A DNA stretch of 64,000 nt, from assembly GCA_947632615.1 (NCBI GenBank), contig CANRPW010000009.1, positions 26,627 through 90,626 of the forward strand, read 5' to 3'. Below, one piece after another: positions 33,970 to 43,492 of this stretch; position 1 is the stretch's first letter, and every line of letters begins with the position of its first letter. The translations under genes were made by a program, and so were the position numbers. The stretch comes from an uncultured Clostridia bacterium. Lineage in GTDB: Bacteria > Bacillota > Clostridia > Lachnospirales > CAG-274. A model generated the notes under the pieces. That model was not told where the DNA came from, did no database searches, and saw only the letters and a list, made by a program, of their open reading frames with translations.

Positions 33970-35016
33970 ATGAAAGTTTTTATTAGTTGGTTTGGTACAC
34001 GAAGCAAAAAAGTTGCGGTAATTTTTCGTGATTGGCTTCCCACAGTAATTCAAGCTCTTGATCCATTTGTATCTTCAGAGGATATTGAGAAAGGTTCAAG
34101 GTGGAATACGGATATTGCCCAAGAATTAAAAGAGGCTAAATTTGGCTTAATATGTGTAACAAAAGATAATTTGAATTCACCTTGGTTAAATTTTGAAGCC
34201 GGTGCTTTGTCAAAAACAATTGAAAATAGTTATGTTGCCCCAATTCTTTTTGATGTTAAACCTTCAGAATTAACAGGCTCGCCAATATCACAATTTCAAG
34301 CAACTTCATTTTCTGAGGAAGATATGAAACGATTGGTAGAAACATTAAATACTGCAGCGGGAAATTGTCTTACGAATGCCAGATTAAATAAAGCCTTTGA
34401 ATTATGTTACCCAGATTTAGAGAAAAGTCTAAATAACTTAAAAGAAGACCATTCAGAGCATAATGATGACAAAAGCACTGATGATTTGCAGTTAAATTCA
34501 GATATTCTTGAAGAACTGTTGGAAGTATCTCGTAATACACAAAGACTTCTTGGCAATACAGATACAAAAATATATAATAATATTAATCAGCTGCAAAAAA
34601 GAATCGAAGATATTATTCCTAATATTGAAAAAAAGATTGATATTGGAAACAGGCGGATACTACGTAGGGGTAATCCTGCATTAATGGAAGACATGATTTT
34701 TTATTTTCTTTATATAGATAGCGAATCAGATAATATTTTTCCATATAATATTTTGATAGTTCTTTCGTTTTATAAAGATGCTTTGCCTTGGTTATATGAT
34801 GCAGACAGTGATTTAGTTAAAGTATTGGAATCAAAGGCTTCTGATGAAATTAAAGAAAAAGAAATAAACAAATTTAAAAGTATTATTGATTATACTTGTA
34901 GTAATCCCGCTGTTCGTGAAATGTTTGCTTATAGGAAAGATATTGTGATGCTGCTTAGAGAACTTCCATCTTACTTCTCAAAAATATTAGACAAATTAAG
35001 AATAAAAATTGAATAA
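33970..35016 (+). CDS. TIR-domain protein, putative defence effector
   Basis: 348 residues. The N-terminal 150 residues form a TIR-like domain: KVFISWFGTRSKK, FVSSEDIEKGSRW, FGLICVTKDNLNSPWLNFEAGALSK. The Glu in NFEAGAL (residue 76) is where bacterial TIR domains carry the NADase Glu. A coiled-coil-like linker (about 170-220) and a helical C-terminal domain of unknown type follow. Start 33970 has GGAAGG 9 bases ahead and starts the TIR strand; 33934 is an alternative. AT-rich compared with its neighbours, has its own promoter and terminator, and lies in a duplication-rich island. No Thoeris ThsA or CBASS genes adjoin. Confidence 0.82.
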   Translation: MKVFISWFGTRSKKVAVIFRDWLPTVIQALDPFVSSEDIEKGSRWNTDIAQELKEAKFGLICVTKDNLNSPWLNFEAGALSKTIENSYVAPILFDVKPSELTGSPISQFQATSFSEEDMKRLVETLNTAAGNCLTNARLNKAFELCYPDLEKSLNNLKEDHSEHNDDKSTDDLQLNSDILEELLEVSRNTQRLLGNTDTKIYNNINQLQKRIEDIIPNIEKKIDIGNRRILRRGNPALMEDMIFYFLYIDSESDNIFPYNILIVLSFYKDALPWLYDADSDLVKVLESKASDEIKEKEINKFKSIIDYTCSNPAVREMFAYRKDIVMLLRELPSYFSKILDKLRIKIE

Positions 35017-35075
35017 TCTCATATGAAAAGTCAGTAAAAAAGTATAAATATTTAAAATTATTATAATTTTTAACC

Positions 35076-35115
35076 GGTCGGTATACAGCAATTCAAACTG
35101 TATACCGACCTTTCT
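35076..35115 (+). terminator. Terminator after the TIR gene
   Basis: Perfect 13-base arms GGTCGGTATACAG / CTGTATACCGACC, nine-base loop, then TTTCTATTT. Confidence 0.85.
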
Positions 35116-35117
35116 AT

Positions 35118-35387
35118 TTACACTATACTCAACTCTTCACCAAACCTATAAACATTATTACTCAGCACATCCTGCCCGGACACAATACCCCTATTTACAT
35201 TCCTAAGCATATTTTTTGTATATTCGGTATCTATTGTGCTGCATGGCACGATGATGGACTCATTTATCGATGTAGGGATAACATAAAAATTCTCTCCCGG
35301 CTGTGTTCTTATATCCTTTAGTATATCATCATACAAGATGTAAGAAGCTCCCTCCATAGATATTTCATTTGAGTTATATACATAGGC
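35118..35387 (-). pseudogene. DUF5688 C-terminal fragment (left copy)
   Basis: On the minus strand the frame reads AYVYNSNEIS then GASYILYDDILKDI, YVIPTSINESIIVP and VLSNNVYRF, which fits the C-terminal part of DUF5688 proteins common in Clostridia. A stop lies just upstream of the fragment and the rest of the gene is missing. Confidence 0.65.
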
Positions 35388-35442
35388 ACAGACTTATCGT
35401 TTTGAAGCCGAGGGTGTTCTGCTTGTCATAAGCTGTACTACA
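35131..35442 (+). repeat. Direct repeat flanking the dynamin cassette, left copy
   Basis: Matches 41011-41323 in the same orientation, 5880 bases apart; the stretch 35161-35400 differs from 41041-41280 at a single position (35385). Similarity fades on both edges. Confidence 0.93.
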
Positions 35443-35512
35443 AGAGCAAAGCTCGGATTTGTGGAATAAAACGAATCGCAGAGCGGTAAAATGTTCAGAT
35501 TTTTTGCTTTAG

Positions 35513-35541
35513 TTGACAAAAAAATATATAAATATTATAAT
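35513..35541 (+). promoter_or_regulatory. Consensus promoter for the dynamin operon
   Basis: Perfect TTGACA (35513-35518) and perfect TATAAT (35536-35541) with a 17-base spacer, then AAAGGAGG six bases before the ATG. This predicts strong constitutive expression unless repressed. Confidence 0.85.
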
Positions 35542-35576
35542 AATTACGAGTTAATAATTAAAAAAGGAGGTATTTT

Positions 35577-37643
35577 ATGAAGAATATTACATTAAAGGAA
35601 TTGCAGGATCTTGTAGAGGACAGCACAAAATTGCTTAAATATGTGGTGAAAATAGATTCGGGGCAGGACATAGAAAAAATAAATAAGGCCTGTGAGGACA
35701 TAATGGGTTCTCTGAGGAAGGTCATAATAGCGAACGAGCTTCAGGAAAGGCAGATAATATGTATATCGGGTCTTCAGGGAGCAGGCAAGACAACGCTTAT
35801 GCAGAAATTTTATGACATACCCGAAAATATACTCAATATTTCAATGGGACAGGGCGAGAGGATACCCATAATAATACATGAAAGCAAAGAATGTAAAAAA
35901 AGCATTGAAATGTATACAAGGGAGCTTGTAAAGGAAAATAATGAATATTCAGTAAGAAGAAGAGAAGTAGAAAGCGATGAATTCATAGAGGCTTCAAAGG
36001 GAAGTAACAGCATAAACAGAAATATCACCACAATGTATCTGGAGTTGAGTCTGCCTTACAAGTACATAAAAAACGAGATAACAGCCTTTATGCTTCTGCC
36101 GGGATTCGAAAAGAAGCATGATTACTGGAGAAACCTCATTGATTTTTCTATCAAATGTTCAGATGCTGCTGTATTTGTGTTCAATGAAAGCAGCTTTTCA
36201 AGGGCTGATAACGCAGTAATACTGGACGAAATAAAGAAAAAATTCGAAAATAATCTTATTTATGTTATATCACGCGCAGACCAAAGTCCTGATGACAACA
36301 AAGAGGTAAAGAATACGTGTATAGAAACTATGAAGATACCGTCTGCAGAAAAGGACAGGGTCGTTTGTACAGGCATATATCCTGAAGACGAGAAAAATGA
36401 AAAATGGCGCAAACAGTTTATGGATGCTATTGACAGATACTGCAGACCTCCGTTAGACTTTCAGGGAAAGTGCTCCGAATACATATATAAAGAAATGGAA
36501 AAAATCATCAATAAAATAGATGAAATACAAACTTGTGTAGTCGTAGACAAGGAAATACAGCTTAAGAAGGAAAATTCAGGAATATTAGAGGCTTTTGACA
36601 AAAAAACTGAAAAGGGAAAGAAAATGTTTAAAAAAAATATTGAAGATGCAGTACTGATGGCAGAAAACGACAGCCTTAAAAAAATAGAACAATATTTTAA
36701 AGAAACGACTACAAAGGGTACGCTGAAAGGTATAAAGCGTGCGATATTCGGAGAAAGTGCAAAGGATATAATCGAACTGAAAAATGTTGTACTGGATTCA
36801 CTGAACGACGATTCGGGAAAGCCCTATATATACAGGAGTCTTATAAAATCTGCAGACAATGTAATAGGCTCTCTGCAGGACAATAATACAATAAAAAAAC
36901 ACATTCTTACGGACGGTACTCAGGATAATATTTCAGATGAAGAAGCGCGGAACACTCAGCTATACGAGGCAAAAAATGAATATGTTATGGATATAGCGCA
37001 TTTTATTGACGGAAACAACAATGATGAGCTTAAAAGTAGTATGGAGGAACTGGCACAGGGTCTTGCCGATATGACGGCATACTATTATACCCAGAACATG
37101 ATATACTGTGTTAATCCCGAGTGCGGCAAAGGCATAGAGCTTGAAAAATCCCATCTTACACTTGATCAGATCGTAAAATCAGCCAAGGACACAAAGTTGT
37201 TTGGCGCAAGTATTTTAGGACTTGTAGCAGCAGATGTTGTAAAGGACGGCGAACTGAACGGCATTGCTGCCATAGGAAAGGCGCTGAATATCCCTTCAGG
37301 TGTTCTTTTTGCCGGTACAGGTGCATTGCTTGCGCTGGGAGCAGGTACGGCGATAACAAGGGATCTTAACCGTATGCATTGTATGGACTACGGTATGGCG
37401 TGCAACACAGTATACGCTATTTACAAAAATATTGCAAGTCAAATTGTAAACAGCTATAATGATTATGTAGAATTTGTAAGAGATAATCTGGAACGTTCTC
37501 TTATAAAAAAGACCAAGATAAATGCGAGCATTGATGCCGGATATAATATGCAGATGGCATTGAACAGAATAAGGGCTTCCGTCGAAAAAACGAGGGATGC
37601 TGCAAGAAATGATAAATATGATCTTAAAAGAGCTTTTGAATAA
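35577..37643 (+). CDS. Dynamin-like GTPase with degenerate G3 motif (cassette gene 1)
   Basis: 688 residues. G domain near 55-290: P-loop GLQGAGKTT (65-73); the G3 position reads LPGFEKK (174-180), lacking the DxxG Asp; ISRADQS resembles the N/TKxD G4 motif. A long helical region follows, then two hydrophobic stretches (about 541-595: GASILGLVAADVV and VLFAGTGALLALGAGTAI) that could insert in membrane, as the paddle of bacterial dynamins does. The architecture resembles LeoA-type dynamins. First gene of a three-gene operon, overlapping gene 2 by 47 bases. Confidence 0.78.
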   Translation: MKNITLKELQDLVEDSTKLLKYVVKIDSGQDIEKINKACEDIMGSLRKVIIANELQERQIICISGLQGAGKTTLMQKFYDIPENILNISMGQGERIPIIIHESKECKKSIEMYTRELVKENNEYSVRRREVESDEFIEASKGSNSINRNITTMYLELSLPYKYIKNEITAFMLLPGFEKKHDYWRNLIDFSIKCSDAAVFVFNESSFSRADNAVILDEIKKKFENNLIYVISRADQSPDDNKEVKNTCIETMKIPSAEKDRVVCTGIYPEDEKNEKWRKQFMDAIDRYCRPPLDFQGKCSEYIYKEMEKIINKIDEIQTCVVVDKEIQLKKENSGILEAFDKKTEKGKKMFKKNIEDAVLMAENDSLKKIEQYFKETTTKGTLKGIKRAIFGESAKDIIELKNVVLDSLNDDSGKPYIYRSLIKSADNVIGSLQDNNTIKKHILTDGTQDNISDEEARNTQLYEAKNEYVMDIAHFIDGNNNDELKSSMEELAQGLADMTAYYYTQNMIYCVNPECGKGIELEKSHLTLDQIVKSAKDTKLFGASILGLVAADVVKDGELNGIAAIGKALNIPSGVLFAGTGALLALGAGTAITRDLNRMHCMDYGMACNTVYAIYKNIASQIVNSYNDYVEFVRDNLERSLIKKTKINASIDAGYNMQMALNRIRASVEKTRDAARNDKYDLKRAFE

Positions 37644-39564
37644 AAAAAACGAGTGGCAAAATGAAACCGTAAATTCCCTTAAAAGAGAACTGATATTTAA
37701 AACAGATATTGATATAAATCTGAATGCAGACAGCACATCACAGAGGTTAGCCGTAATATACGGTATGCCTCAGATAGGCAAGACAACGCTTATACTCAAT
37801 ATTATAGGCATAAAGCAGGAATTTATATCCGATGTGAGCAGTGTGTTGAGGGCAGGTCTGCCCAAGGGCAATTCTTCTACTTCTACGGCTATACTGTACC
37901 GACGTTCAAAGGACGACAGGTACGGTATAGCCTGCCGCTCCTTTGAAGAAAATAATGAAAACAGCGAAGCTGCCTTTTTTGAGGAAAGCAAGGACCTTGA
38001 AAAAAAGCTCAAGGATATACGCAGTCAGGTGGAAAGCAACAGACGCAGAACGGATATACTGCACATATTCATACCCAATAAATATTTTGAGAGCGAAAGC
38101 GATCTGAATATTCTGGACACCCCGGGACTGGGCAGCCGAAACAGCAAAGAGGACAGGCACACAAGCAGTATAATGAATACATACCTTCTTGTGGCTGATG
38201 TTGTAATAATCGCATGCAAGGCCGATGATATACAGTCCCTTGGCAGTATAGGCGACAATGCGGAGACAGACTATCTGCCTATGAGCTGGAAAAAGCTTCC
38301 GAATCACTATATAATCGTTACTACTTATTCTTACAGTCAGGCTTCCGTTAAAAAACATATAAAGGAAGGATTTTACAAGTACATAAAGGACTATTTTAGA
38401 AATGAAATGGATAAAATATTTGGCGAAAGTTGTGAAATAAAGGTCTTTCCCATAGAAATAGGCGGTTCTTTTGAAATATTGTGCGAGAGGATGCCCGAAT
38501 ATGAACAGGAGATTAAATCGACTAACAGCCGTATACTCAAGGAAATAAAAGAGGCTGTAAAGGAACGAAGGGGAAGCACGTTTTTTTCTGTTGTACAGAG
38601 AATACGGGATGAATCTGATATCCGTAAGCAGTATGTAAAGGAAGACAACGAAAAAAAACTGGAAGAAAATAAAAAACGCAGGCAGGAATGTGAGGAAAAA
38701 ATAAAAATTTATGATGAGGTTTATGCAAAGGCTGCTGACAAGCTGGCTGTTTTGAAAAAAAAGGATAAATTATGCAGTGATGTCGATAAAATTTTAAAAG
38801 AGGCAAAGTGCGAGGATATAAATTACGATGAGCTCAGTGAAATAATAAAGCCATATTTCAGAGGCAGAGCAAAAATATATTTTAAAGATAAGTCTCCAAA
38901 ACGGGAATTTTTCGGCAAAGTAGGCGAAAAGCTGAGAGGATTTTCTCAAAAGTACGTAAAGAGTATAAACGACAAAATTATCGACAGCGATTCGGAGGGC
39001 AAAGATGAGGAGGATCTTCTGCTTGATGACAAGGCTATACACATTGATGTATGGGAGAATGTGGTAAGCAACGGCACCTTTATAAATAATTTTTATCCGA
39101 TAGGTTTGTTTAAAAAAAGGTTGTCGGCCGAAAATGCCATTAATAGAATGAATGAGATGGCAGAAAAATACAGAGATGAAATGATAGAAGTAACAAAAAG
39201 GAGCATGAAAGAGCTAATCGACAAAAAAAGACCCGGATACGAACTTGAAAAAGTGAGAAATGATGTGCTTTATATAGATAATTACAAAAGAAAAAATCAG
39301 AAAAATCTGAATGATATTTACGCCAAAATAAAAAAACTGGAAAAGAAAAAACAAGAAATAGAAGAAAACGAGAAAAAGGACGAAGATACATTCAAAAACT
39401 ATATGAAAATTGCCGACAAAGAATATAACAAGCAGCGAAACAGCATTATAAGAGAGATAAACAGCAATGAATTCAAGGGTGATGAAAAGCTGGGAAGGCT
39501 TATACTACTTGGTCTTATTGAGAGGGATCTTTCAAGAATAAAGAGCAAAGGAGCTATTTTATGA
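37597..39564 (+). CDS. Dynamin-like GTPase with intact G3 motif (cassette gene 2)
   Basis: 655 residues. P-loop GMPQIGKTT (56-64) and G3 ILDTPGLGS near 174; IACKADD follows, and a clear G4 motif is not evident. The rest is charged and helical, with predicted coiled coils near 345-390 and 560-612. No TM segment, so it may work with gene 1 at the membrane. Three in-frame ATGs (37597, 37609, 37618) lie in the overlap with gene 1 and the true start is uncertain; GAGGG lies just upstream. Overlaps gene 3 by ATGA. Confidence 0.78.
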   Translation: MLQEMINMILKELLNKKNEWQNETVNSLKRELIFKTDIDINLNADSTSQRLAVIYGMPQIGKTTLILNIIGIKQEFISDVSSVLRAGLPKGNSSTSTAILYRRSKDDRYGIACRSFEENNENSEAAFFEESKDLEKKLKDIRSQVESNRRRTDILHIFIPNKYFESESDLNILDTPGLGSRNSKEDRHTSSIMNTYLLVADVVIIACKADDIQSLGSIGDNAETDYLPMSWKKLPNHYIIVTTYSYSQASVKKHIKEGFYKYIKDYFRNEMDKIFGESCEIKVFPIEIGGSFEILCERMPEYEQEIKSTNSRILKEIKEAVKERRGSTFFSVVQRIRDESDIRKQYVKEDNEKKLEENKKRRQECEEKIKIYDEVYAKAADKLAVLKKKDKLCSDVDKILKEAKCEDINYDELSEIIKPYFRGRAKIYFKDKSPKREFFGKVGEKLRGFSQKYVKSINDKIIDSDSEGKDEEDLLLDDKAIHIDVWENVVSNGTFINNFYPIGLFKKRLSAENAINRMNEMAEKYRDEMIEVTKRSMKELIDKKRPGYELEKVRNDVLYIDNYKRKNQKNLNDIYAKIKKLEKKKQEIEENEKKDEDTFKNYMKIADKEYNKQRNSIIREINSNEFKGDEKLGRLILLGLIERDLSRIKSKGAIL

Positions 39565-40478
39565 AAAAGCAAAATGAAAACGCCGTTGAGATGATAGAAG
39601 ATGAGGCTATGTCTGAAATAGAGGGTCTTTTCAAGACGTATATAACAGATAAAATAGAGAACAAAATAAAGACGGAAGCAGATGGCGTAAATGGAAATAT
39701 TGAAAATATAGAAAACGTCATTAATGAACTGCCTTCATTGAGTAGTATAGAGGATGCCGTAAAGGATAAGCTTGATAAATGGTACGATGAAAGCTTTTCC
39801 GATGACATAGGTGGCATAAGAGATAATGCGGCCAAAACAAATAATACCGTGGGAGCTGTAAAAGCCGAAACAGCGGAAATAAAGACCAATACGGCAAATA
39901 TAGCTGAGGAGGTAAAGGCAATAAGGGCAGGTATGGAATCGATACCCTCCGAAGAAATAAGCAATTATATAAAGAGCGAAACGGATGCCATAATTACGGT
40001 CAATAAAAATATACAGTCTGTTTCCGAAAAGGTTACGCATGTATATGACGGCTGTGGGGATATTAAAAAGAGCATAATGAATAGCATCAAAAATATATCC
40101 GATCGTATAGCCGATACAAAACAAACTATGGAGCAGACAAAAGCTTCCGTTCAGAATGTAGCCGACATACTTGACGGGCAGAACAAAAGAAGCGATAATA
40201 TAAGAGAAAGTATAGAAAAAACCGTTAATAACAACAGTGAGTATATAAAGAACGAATTGCGCGTTCAGAGCGAAAATATAAATGCTCTTTTGCCCCTTAT
40301 AAAGGAGTTGGACAATACAAATAAAGAACTTCAGAGGGTCAGAAACGATGTGAGCCGTCAGCTCATTGAGTTATACGAAAAGCACAATAAGCTTGTCGCA
40401 GGGGCTTTGGTATTGGGAGCAATAGATCTCATACTCATAGCTGTTGTCATTGTGTTGAATGTACTATATATTATATGA
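39561..40478 (+). CDS. Coiled-coil protein with C-terminal TM anchor (cassette gene 3)
   Basis: 305 residues: long helical/coiled-coil body with heptad-like spacing (IENIENVINEL, AVKAETAEIKTNTANIAEEV, ISDRIADTKQTMEQTKASV) ending in one TM segment (about 281-303, ALVLGAIDLILIAVVIVLNVL) and a two-residue tail. Tail-anchored topology would place the coil in the cytoplasm next to the two GTPases. No family recognised. Strict 4-base coupling to gene 2 suggests a fixed stoichiometry. Confidence 0.78.
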   Translation: MKKQNENAVEMIEDEAMSEIEGLFKTYITDKIENKIKTEADGVNGNIENIENVINELPSLSSIEDAVKDKLDKWYDESFSDDIGGIRDNAAKTNNTVGAVKAETAEIKTNTANIAEEVKAIRAGMESIPSEEISNYIKSETDAIITVNKNIQSVSEKVTHVYDGCGDIKKSIMNSIKNISDRIADTKQTMEQTKASVQNVADILDGQNKRSDNIRESIEKTVNNNSEYIKNELRVQSENINALLPLIKELDNTNKELQRVRNDVSRQLIELYEKHNKLVAGALVLGAIDLILIAVVIVLNVLYII

Positions 40479-40540
40479 TTTTCCTGTGACCCGGTCGTGA
40501 GAAAAGTCGAACAGTTTACAATGCTCCTAGGACGTGCACG

Positions 40541-40582
40541 CCCCTACAAATCAGAACAAAACCTTTGTGGCATTTGTAGGGG
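40541..40582. repeat. Inverted repeat in the gap after the dynamin operon
   Basis: CCCCTACAAAT (40541-40551) and ATTTGTAGGGG (40572-40582). Could be a MITE-like remnant. The rest of 40479-41010 shows no gene. Confidence 0.6.
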
Positions 40583-41010
40583 TGACCATTGTGTTTCCCA
40601 CATCTAACTTTCTATTTAAAAGGGGAGAGAGACCATTAGCAGTGGTGGAGTGAATTTTCACCGTGCTTTGATGAGGCAAGGCTTTTTTATTTTGCATTTT
40701 TTAAAAACAGAAAATGCAAACCGCTTATTTATGCGGAAAGTTGACATCTTAACTGCTCACGTTCAGAACTGTTTATGAATACAAAAAAGTGTTATCTTAG
40801 TGAAAACTAAATATCATATTACGAGATGCGCGATGGCAAAAGGATACATATATTGGTGTTTTGACTTAATTTAGCCGGAACTTCAATCAGTACCTTTTCT
40901 TCGTGTATCTTTTTTTGTTGGATTGTATGTAAAAAGTACAGGCAGTAAAAATAATACTTTTGCAAAAAAATGCTATTTTCGGCGGAGAGAATATAAGTGT
41001 TACGATTTTC

Positions 41011-41323
41011 AACTCCCCATCAAAACTATAAACATTATTACTCAGCACATCCTGCCCGGACACAATACCCCTATTTACATTCCTAAGCATATTTTTTGTA
41101 TATTCGGTATCTATTGTGCTGCATGGCACGATGATGGACTCATTTATCGATGTAGGGATAACATAAAAATTCTCTCCCGGCTGTGTTCTTATATCCTTTA
41201 GTATATCATCATACAAGATGTAAGAAGCTCCCTCCATAGATATTTCATTTGAGTTATATACATAGACACAGACTTATCGTTTTGAAGCCGAGGGTGTTCT
41301 GCTTGTCTATAAGTTGTACTACC
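41011..41323 (+). repeat. Direct repeat flanking the dynamin cassette, right copy
   Basis: Partner of 35131-35442. Similarity continues to GCTTGTC at 41307 and, with one indel, to about 41323. Confidence 0.93.
41018..41267 (-). pseudogene. DUF5688 C-terminal fragment (right copy)
   Basis: Same fragment as the left copy, with a different read-through at the 3' end (VLSNNVYSF then unrelated residues). No start signals of its own. Confidence 0.6.
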
Positions 41324-41391
41324 ATATATAAATCCGTTTCAATGTTGGTATCGGGAAGTTTTTTGTTCCTTTAATGTATGAAAAGGTATGA

Positions 41392-42137
41392 TGTAAAAAG
41401 TCTTGAAGACAGAAGTCACAGACCACATTATCTGCGAAAGTTGCATACAGACGAGGAGATAAAGCTAATAAAACGGCTTATAAAAAAGCATATATGGAAC
41501 AAGTGAAATTTCTATTAATATTTATTGGTATTTCACTTGTTACGTTAATGGAGAGATGTAATGTCGGCATATCAGAAAATGAAAGAAAGATACGGTTACA
41601 CTCGCAGTTATGACAGCTTCAGAAAGTTTGTTAATAGGTTAAAAGTCAAGACTGTCAAAAAGAAAATAGGAAATCCAAGCCATATAAATGGGCAGAATAT
41701 ATTGGACAAAAGGTAAAAATTGATGTGAAATATGTACCAAGCAGGTGTATTGTTGACGATCGGAAATATTATGTTTATGTTGCTATTGATAAATGCAGCA
41801 GATGGACTTTCGGGCAGATGTATGATGAACAAACACATACAGCTCGTATCAGTTTCTGCTAAGCCTGATAAAGGCGGCTTCATTTTCTATATTGAGAATA
41901 CAAACAGATGACGGTTCTGAGTTTGCCAATGCGTTATTGGTCGTAAAAGCAAAGCATAATACATTATTTGAGGGCGCATTAGAAAAGCCGGATATCGAAT
42001 ATCAAAAAATAAAATTAGCAACCCCTCGGCATAGTGGCAAGGCAGAACGTCAGAACAGACAGGACGAAGAAAGGTTTTACAACAAGCTGAAAATGCATAA
42101 TTTGGAAGATGGAAGGAAACAGCTCGCTGTATATTAA
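41392..42137 (+). pseudogene. IS481-like transposase, broken
   Basis: Pieces in different frames: KRYDVKSLEDRSHRPHYLR (HTH part), MKERYGYTRSYDSFRKFV, KIDVKYVPSRCIV with DDRKYYVYVAIDKCSRW, and TDDGSEFANAL with RHSGKAERQNRQDEERFY (integrase DDE core). At least three frameshifts and stops. Between the first two pieces a 12-base inverted repeat (41498-41509 / 41530-41541) has been inserted or formed. No clear terminal repeats. Confidence 0.8.
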
Positions 42138-42162
42138 AAGGTGAGTTTGACTTTCAAAACTA

Positions 42163-42191
42163 TTGACAAATGAATTAATAAAGAATATAAT
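42163..42191 (+). promoter_or_regulatory. Consensus promoter upstream of the nitroreductase
   Basis: Perfect TTGACA (42163-42168) and TATAAT (42186-42191), spacer 17. It would give a 5' untranslated region of about 200 bases. This holds a small hairpin near 42298-42330 (AAGGGCGCAGT / ACTGCCCTT) and nothing recognised. Confidence 0.75.
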
Positions 42192-42399
42192 AATTTAAAA
42201 TTTGCCCATTTTATAGTAAAATCCGTATAATTTGCTCAAACAAAAAACTTGTTTGTCCGAAATTGCAGTCGGGTTTAAATCGGCTGAATCTATATAAAGA
42301 AGGGCGCAGTAATAAACGACTGCCCTTTGCCATAATACAAAAATAATATTGCTGTAAAAAACAATATGAGTGAGGCAGATTTTTATAAGGAGGTAGTAT

Positions 42400-43047
42400 A
42401 TGGAACTGGAACAAGCAATTTTTACAAGAAGAAGTATCAGAAAATATAACGATACGCCTGTTGACAGAGAAACAATTGAAAAAATCATAGAGGCGGGAGC
42501 ATGGGCGCCCAGTGCCTGCAATGTTCAGGGCTGGAGATTTATTGTTATTGATGAAAAGAAAGTTCTCAATGAAATTTGCGAAAATGGCGCCGCAGCTTTT
42601 CTTAAGAATGTAAATCAGGCTATTGCTGTTATATATGACAACCGTACTGATAATGTAGAATACAACGACTATATCCAAAGCGCTTCAGCCTGTATAGAGA
42701 ATATGCTGCTTATGGCTCATTCCTTGAATGTAGGCGCTTGTTGGATAAATTTCCTTCCTACTAAAAAAAAGCTCAGGAAAATACTTGATATACCCCCTTA
42801 TTACGATCCTATAGCTATTATAAGCATTGGCTATTATGATCAGAAAATAAATGAAAGAGCCAGAAAGTTCAAGATGAATGAGCTTATATATTATAATAGT
42901 TTTACAGGCTCTGAAAATAATGATAAGGGCAATTTTAAGCTTAAAATCAGACGCATTGCAAGAAAAGGCTACATGCTCATGCCCGTTGGTCTTAAAAAGA
43001 GAGTTCAGAAAATTCTCAATAAAAACGAAAAAAAGTTTGATAATTAA
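42400..43047 (+). CDS. Nitroreductase-family flavoprotein
   Basis: 215 residues: FMN-binding N-terminal RRSIRKYNDTPVDRE, WAPSACNVQGWRFIV, and GACWINFLP, typical of NfsB-like NAD(P)H oxidoreductases. A basic C-terminal extension of about 40 residues is unlike short members. RBS AAGGAGG. Electron acceptor unknown; some members act in flavin or redox stress roles. It lies between two transposase relics. Confidence 0.88.
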   Translation: MELEQAIFTRRSIRKYNDTPVDRETIEKIIEAGAWAPSACNVQGWRFIVIDEKKVLNEICENGAAAFLKNVNQAIAVIYDNRTDNVEYNDYIQSASACIENMLLMAHSLNVGACWINFLPTKKKLRKILDIPPYYDPIAIISIGYYDQKINERARKFKMNELIYYNSFTGSENNDKGNFKLKIRRIARKGYMLMPVGLKKRVQKILNKNEKKFDN

Positions 43048-43053
43048 GGCGTA

Positions 43054-43301
43054 AATATGTACGAAAAGTTTATTTTAAAAACAGTGCCACGGGCGATGCC
43101 CATATACAGTACGAGATTAAAAGTCCTGTTTCGGCAAATATTACAACTGCCGATAATTTCTCATTAAGTCACGTTGCCGGTGAAAAAATTTTTGCCTTTT
43201 CAGATCCGGCAGAACACAACAGAAAAACCTACGAAGCCGTAAATAATCTCAGTGTAGAACGGTTCTACGACTATAAAACCGAAAAACTGACGATTTCGTA
43301 A
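43054..43301 (+). pseudogene. Gene remnant without a start
   Basis: An open frame of about 80 codons reading KNSATGDAHIQYEI, then SPVSAN, HVAGEKIFAFSD and ERFYDYKTEK to a stop at 43299-43301. It has no start codon or RBS and looks like the 3' end of a lost gene. The rest of 43302-43490 is non-coding, with GTTCCATTCAGA / TCTGAATGGAAC (about 43379-43435) before a T-run. Confidence 0.4.
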
Positions 43302-43492
43302 AAAACCGCTTCGGGCATAAACAATCTTCTTTGCCTTAAGTCCGCTAAGGTAAACATTTCGACTAAACAAACAATATTCTGTTCCATTCAGATCATCTCC
43401 TGCATTTATTTGTCGGTTACGGTTCTGAATGGAACTTTTTTTGTAACATCACCCCTTCAGCCCACCCTTTATGTTTTGAGTAAATTCTCAAA

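Noticed and set aside
35131..35442. Repeat pair read as att sites of an integrated element
   Set aside because: At over 300 bp they are too long, contain a gene fragment, and no integrase is adjacent; homologous recombination is simpler.
33970..40478. TIR gene plus dynamin operon as one Thoeris or CBASS system
   Set aside because: No ThsA, cyclase or SMODS gene is present, and the two units have separate promoters and a terminator between them.
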